From JACCZH01 sp963729445 (GTDB lineage Bacteria; Chloroflexota; Chloroflexia; Thermomicrobiales; CFX8): DNA of 64,000 nucleotides. Location of the stretch: the NCBI GenBank assembly GCA_963729445.1, contig CAVSNU010000003.1, positions 682,001 through 746,000 on the forward strand, in the 5' to 3' direction. The position numbers and the translations under genes are program-made. Below the pieces are notes generated by a model, which saw only the letters and a list, made by a program, of their open reading frames with translations, was not told the origin of the DNA and searched no databases. Positions 61,330-64,000 of the stretch are shown one piece after another. How positions within the stretch are numbered: position 1 is the stretch's first letter; the number at the start of each line of letters is the position of its first letter.

Positions 61330-61499
61330 TCCGGATTGTGTCGACGGCGAGACGTTGGATCGGAAAATACGTGGAGATCATAAAACCCCGGTTGAGACGC
61401 TTCAGGCGCAGCAGGCGCCCCGCGCCGTCGTTCCGTGTGAATGGCTAGCCGCTCCCTGCTGTATGGATCGCCCGTTCAATCGAAAGTGAAATCTCCGCA

Positions 61500-62726
61500 A
61501 TGAACGCCAAGCCAAAGGTTACAAAAGCCGTCCTCGCATACTCCGGTGGTCTCGACACGTCGATCATCATCCCGTGGCTCAAGAACGAGTACTACTGTGA
61601 AGTCATCGCCTTCGCGGCCGACGTCGGCCAGGAGGCCGAGCTCGATGGGCTGGAAGAGAAGGCCCTGCAGAGCGGCGCGTCCAAGCTATTCGTCAAAGAT
61701 CTGCGCCACGAATTTCTGACCGAGTACGCATTCCCAACGCTCCGCGCAGGCGCGCTCTACGAGCGCAAGTACCTGCTCGGTACCAGCTTCGCGCGCCCGG
61801 TTATCGCCAAGCATCAGGTTGAGATCGCCTATCAGGAGGGTGCCGACGCCCTGTCGCACGGCTGCACTGGTAAGGGCAACGACCAGGTGCGCTTCGAGCT
61901 GACCTACCAGGCTCTCGCGCCGCACATGGCGGTGATCGCACCCTGGCGGGAGTGGAACATCTCATCCCGCGAAGACGCTATCGAGTATGCGCAGGAGCAC
62001 TTCATTCCCATCCGCGCCTCCAAAGAGAACATCTACAGCCGTGACCGCAACATGTGGCACTACTCGCACGAGGGCGGCCAGCTCGAAGATCCGTGGCTGG
62101 AGCCGCCGAAAGACGTGTTCGGCATCAGCGTCGATCCTGAGGACGCGCCCGACAAACCGGTCGAGATCACGCTCAGCTTCGAAGAGGGCTGGCCGGTCGC
62201 ACTCGACGGCCAGAAGATGTCGCCGGTTGACCTCGTGCAGGCGCTCAACACCATTGGTGGCGAGCATGGCGTCGGCCGCATCGATCTGGTCGAGAACCGC
62301 CTGGTCGGCATGAAGAGCCGCGGCGTCTACGAGCAGCCCGGCGCAACGATTCTCTCGACCGCCCACAAGGAGCTCGAAGCGATCACGCTGGACCGGCAGA
62401 CGCTGCACTACAAGGATTTGATCGCCCAGCGCTATGCCGAGCTGGCTTACGACGGTCTCTGGTTCGTGCCGCTGCGCGAGGCGCTGGACGCCTTCGTGGA
62501 TTCGACCCAGAAGACCAACACCGGCGACGTGCGAGTGAAGCTCTACAAAGGCAACTGCATCGTCACCGGCCGGCGGTCTCCGTACTCGCTCTACTCCGAG
62601 GACTTCGCTACCTTCGGAGCCAGCGCGGACTACGACCACTCCGACGCGAAGGGCTTCATCACCCTCTTTGGTCTGCCGCTCAAGGTTTCGGCCCTGTTGA
62701 AAGCCGAGGCCAACGGCGTCGATTAG
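61500..62726 (+). CDS. argG: Argininosuccinate synthase
   Basis: Joins citrulline and aspartate with ATP to argininosuccinate. The 408-residue protein has AYSGGLDTSIIIPWL (PP-loop), AADVGQEAELDGLEEKAL, YERKYLLGTSFARPVIA, DALSHGCTGKGNDQVRFE and SREDAIEYA, all typical of the type I enzyme. The ATG at 61500 lacks a strong ribosome site (AAGTGA at a distance). A perfect terminator follows the stop. No argH or argJ neighbours are in the window. Confidence 0.97.
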   Translation: MNAKPKVTKAVLAYSGGLDTSIIIPWLKNEYYCEVIAFAADVGQEAELDGLEEKALQSGASKLFVKDLRHEFLTEYAFPTLRAGALYERKYLLGTSFARPVIAKHQVEIAYQEGADALSHGCTGKGNDQVRFELTYQALAPHMAVIAPWREWNISSREDAIEYAQEHFIPIRASKENIYSRDRNMWHYSHEGGQLEDPWLEPPKDVFGISVDPEDAPDKPVEITLSFEEGWPVALDGQKMSPVDLVQALNTIGGEHGVGRIDLVENRLVGMKSRGVYEQPGATILSTAHKELEAITLDRQTLHYKDLIAQRYAELAYDGLWFVPLREALDAFVDSTQKTNTGDVRVKLYKGNCIVTGRRSPYSLYSEDFATFGASADYDHSDAKGFITLFGLPLKVSALLKAEANGVD

Positions 62727-62752
62727 GCCGCCCCAAATGAGTCCAGAACCGT

Positions 62753-62788
62753 ATAGGGACGACGCAGCGCGTCGTCCCTATTCTTTTC
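62753..62788 (+). terminator. Intrinsic terminator of argG
   Basis: ATAGGGACGACGC (62753-62765), loop AGC, perfect complement at 62769-62781, then TCTTTTCT. A 13-bp stem with a T-rich tail 26 nt past the argG stop. Confidence 0.85.
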
Positions 62789-62850
62789 TGTTGGTCCGTG
62801 TATACTCTCCGGTTCTGGATCAGAACATCAGTTCGAGAAAGGAACATCCG

Positions 62851-63742
62851 ATGCGCTTTGGTCTCAACGTCTCCACAATGGGTGAGTGCGCCGATCCACG
62901 AGCGCTTGCGGAGCTCGCGCGCGAAGCCGAGGATTCGGGCTGGGACGCATTCCTCGTATGGGACGCGATCCATATCTCGCACGAGGACTGGGACGCGATC
63001 GAAGCCGGGAAGCCGGACGCAGCAGCGATCGTTGATCCATGGATCGTGCTGGCCGGCGCTGCCATGCTCACCGAACGCATCATCCTTGGACCGATCATCA
63101 CACCGCTCTCGCGCCGTCGACCGTGGAAGGTCGCCCGCGAGACGGCAACGCTCGACCATCTCTCGAATGGGCGTGTTGTGCTCCCGGTGGGACTAGGAGC
63201 TCTCAACGATGGTGGATTCACCAGGGTTGGTGAGGAAACAGACCGCAAGACCAGAGCGAAGATGCTGGATGAGAGCCTGGAGATTCTCGACGGCCTCTGG
63301 AGCGGCGAGCCATTCAGCTACGCCGGGGATCACTTTCGACTGGAGGAAATGACGTTTCGCCCCACTCCGGTGCAGTCGCCGCGCATCCCGATCTGGACTG
63401 TCGCCGCCTGGCCGAGCAGAAGCGTCGATGCACCGCGCGATCCGTTGTGATGGCGTGATGCCTATCATGCGGGCCGAGAACGGTGAGTTCATGACGATTC
63501 CGACTCCTGCCGATGTCCGAGAAATCCGGGACTACGTGCGGGCGCGGCGCGATCCAGCTACCCCATTCGACATCATCATCGAGGGCAGCACACCAGGCGA
63601 CGACGGGGAAGAGGCAGCCTCAATCGTGCGGCCCCACGCAGAGTCCGGAGCAACCTGGTGGATCGAAGCTGTCTACAACGAGCCGGGAGGCTTCGAGGGC
63701 ATGCGTCGACGGATCAAACAGGGTCCACCCCAGATCCGCTGA
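62851..63742 (+). pseudogene. LLM-class flavin/F420-dependent oxidoreductase, frameshifted
   Basis: A bacterial luciferase-like oxidoreductase. The ATG at 62851 follows AAAGGAA. The first frame has MRFGLNVSTMG, AEDSGWDAFLVWDAI, ILGPIITPLSRRRPWKVARETATLDHLSNGRVVLPVG and PIWTVAAWP, then runs into a stop at 63448-63450. The family pattern continues in the next frame from SMHRAIRCDGVMPI to the stop at 63740-63742. One extra base between about 63401 and 63427 explains it; joined, the protein has about 296 residues, the normal length. Whether F420 or FMN is used is not clear. Confidence 0.82.
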
Positions 63743-64000
63743 GTCAACGAAGAGCACGTCCCATGATCATCCGCATAGAGGCCGGTGCCAGGCGCCGCGT
63801 GGCGCGCGGCACTGGATGACCGCCTACCATGCCATCCGGATCCGAGCCTGGCGATCTCATCAGCCCTGGTGAACCAAGCGCGCCGCGCTCTCATCAGTCA
63901 TGCTGAGCTTGATAGGCATCCAGACGTCTTGATGGTCATCCTGAGCGCTTAACCAGTCATCGGTGCTGAGCGCTAGCGAGTCATCGGCGCTTGATAGTCA
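63743..64000. repeat. Terminal cluster of decayed repeats
   Basis: After the oxidoreductase stop there is a GC-rich stretch GTGCCAGGCGCC/GGCGCGCGGCAC, then four or more partial copies of GTCAT(CC)TGAGC between 63892 and 64000 (for example GGTCATCCTGAGCGC at 63934). They belong to the 81-bp repeat family and run off the window end. No gene is evident. Confidence 0.55.

Noticed and set aside
1..64000. tRNA, rRNA, prophage or insertion sequence
   Set aside because: I looked for T-loop GTTCGA patterns followed by acceptor stems, for transposase or integrase motifs and for phage structural genes and found none that hold up; small RNAs could still be missed by eye.

Overview
The window is a GC-rich, gene-dense bacterial chromosome segment with about 55 protein genes, no rRNA or tRNA that I can recognise, no insertion sequence and no CRISPR array. 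GTG and TTG starts are common, and 4-nt stop/start overlaps (ATGA, GTGA, TTGA) join many genes. The mix of a fused transaldolase-phosphoglucose isomerase, an OpcA-type protein, DUF3090, DUF2851, DUF4388 and CpXC proteins, a LexA-type box of the GAAC-N4-GTTC kind and dapF suggests a Chloroflexota bacterium (Thermomicrobia-like). That assignment is an inference from gene content.

Layout. 1-7007 (+): oxidative pentose phosphate operon tal::pgi (cut at the window edge), gnd, zwf, opcA, pgl. 7044-13955 (mostly -): small basic protein, atypical SDR, cellulase-fold lipoprotein, panB-panE, a DUF3090 gene on +, gamma-glutamyltransferase. 14159-19955: RNase Z, MFS exporter, two tandem GNAT acetyltransferases, PHP phosphoesterase, Nif3-like protein. 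20031-24045 (+): phosphohexomutase, DUF402, glycosyltransferase, lipid kinase. 24186-27399: class II aldolase facing a zinc dehydrogenase and VOC protein pair. 27400-28223: a repeat-filled intergenic island. 28224-40532 (+): BNR-repeat protein, YyaL-type thioredoxin protein, queF-DMT transporter-HEAT operon, CpXC protein, M20 peptidase, HAD phosphatase, unknown protein, S9 peptidase, alpha/beta hydrolase. 40688-43261: divergent pair of a J-domain-like coiled-coil protein and a von Willebrand A protein. 43262-47819: second repeat patch, TPR protein, a Pepco/trypco-like small protein, frameshifted comM. 48075-52737 (-): exopolysaccharide operon. 52979-56094 (+): HIT-Nudix fusion, frameshifted SGNH lipase, DUF4388. 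56084-58223 (-): DUF2851 and dapF. 58322-63742 (+): gmd, a small membrane protein under a LexA-like promoter, MFS exporter, argG with a strong terminator, frameshifted LLM oxidoreductase. The last 250 bases are repeats.

Functions visible as groups are NADPH and pentose supply, pantothenate synthesis, queuosine precursor reduction, exopolysaccharide or O-antigen-like polymer initiation and length control, arginine and diaminopimelate synthesis, and nucleotide housekeeping. The least explained items are the LexA-like-controlled small membrane protein at 59742, the HIT-Nudix fusion, the degenerate P-loop protein at the end of the polysaccharide operon, the J-like/vWA divergent pair, the orphan Pepco-like protein, and two families of oriented inverted repeats. 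Three genes (comM, the SGNH lipase and the LLM oxidoreductase) each carry one apparent extra base, so either assembly errors or recent decay must be considered.
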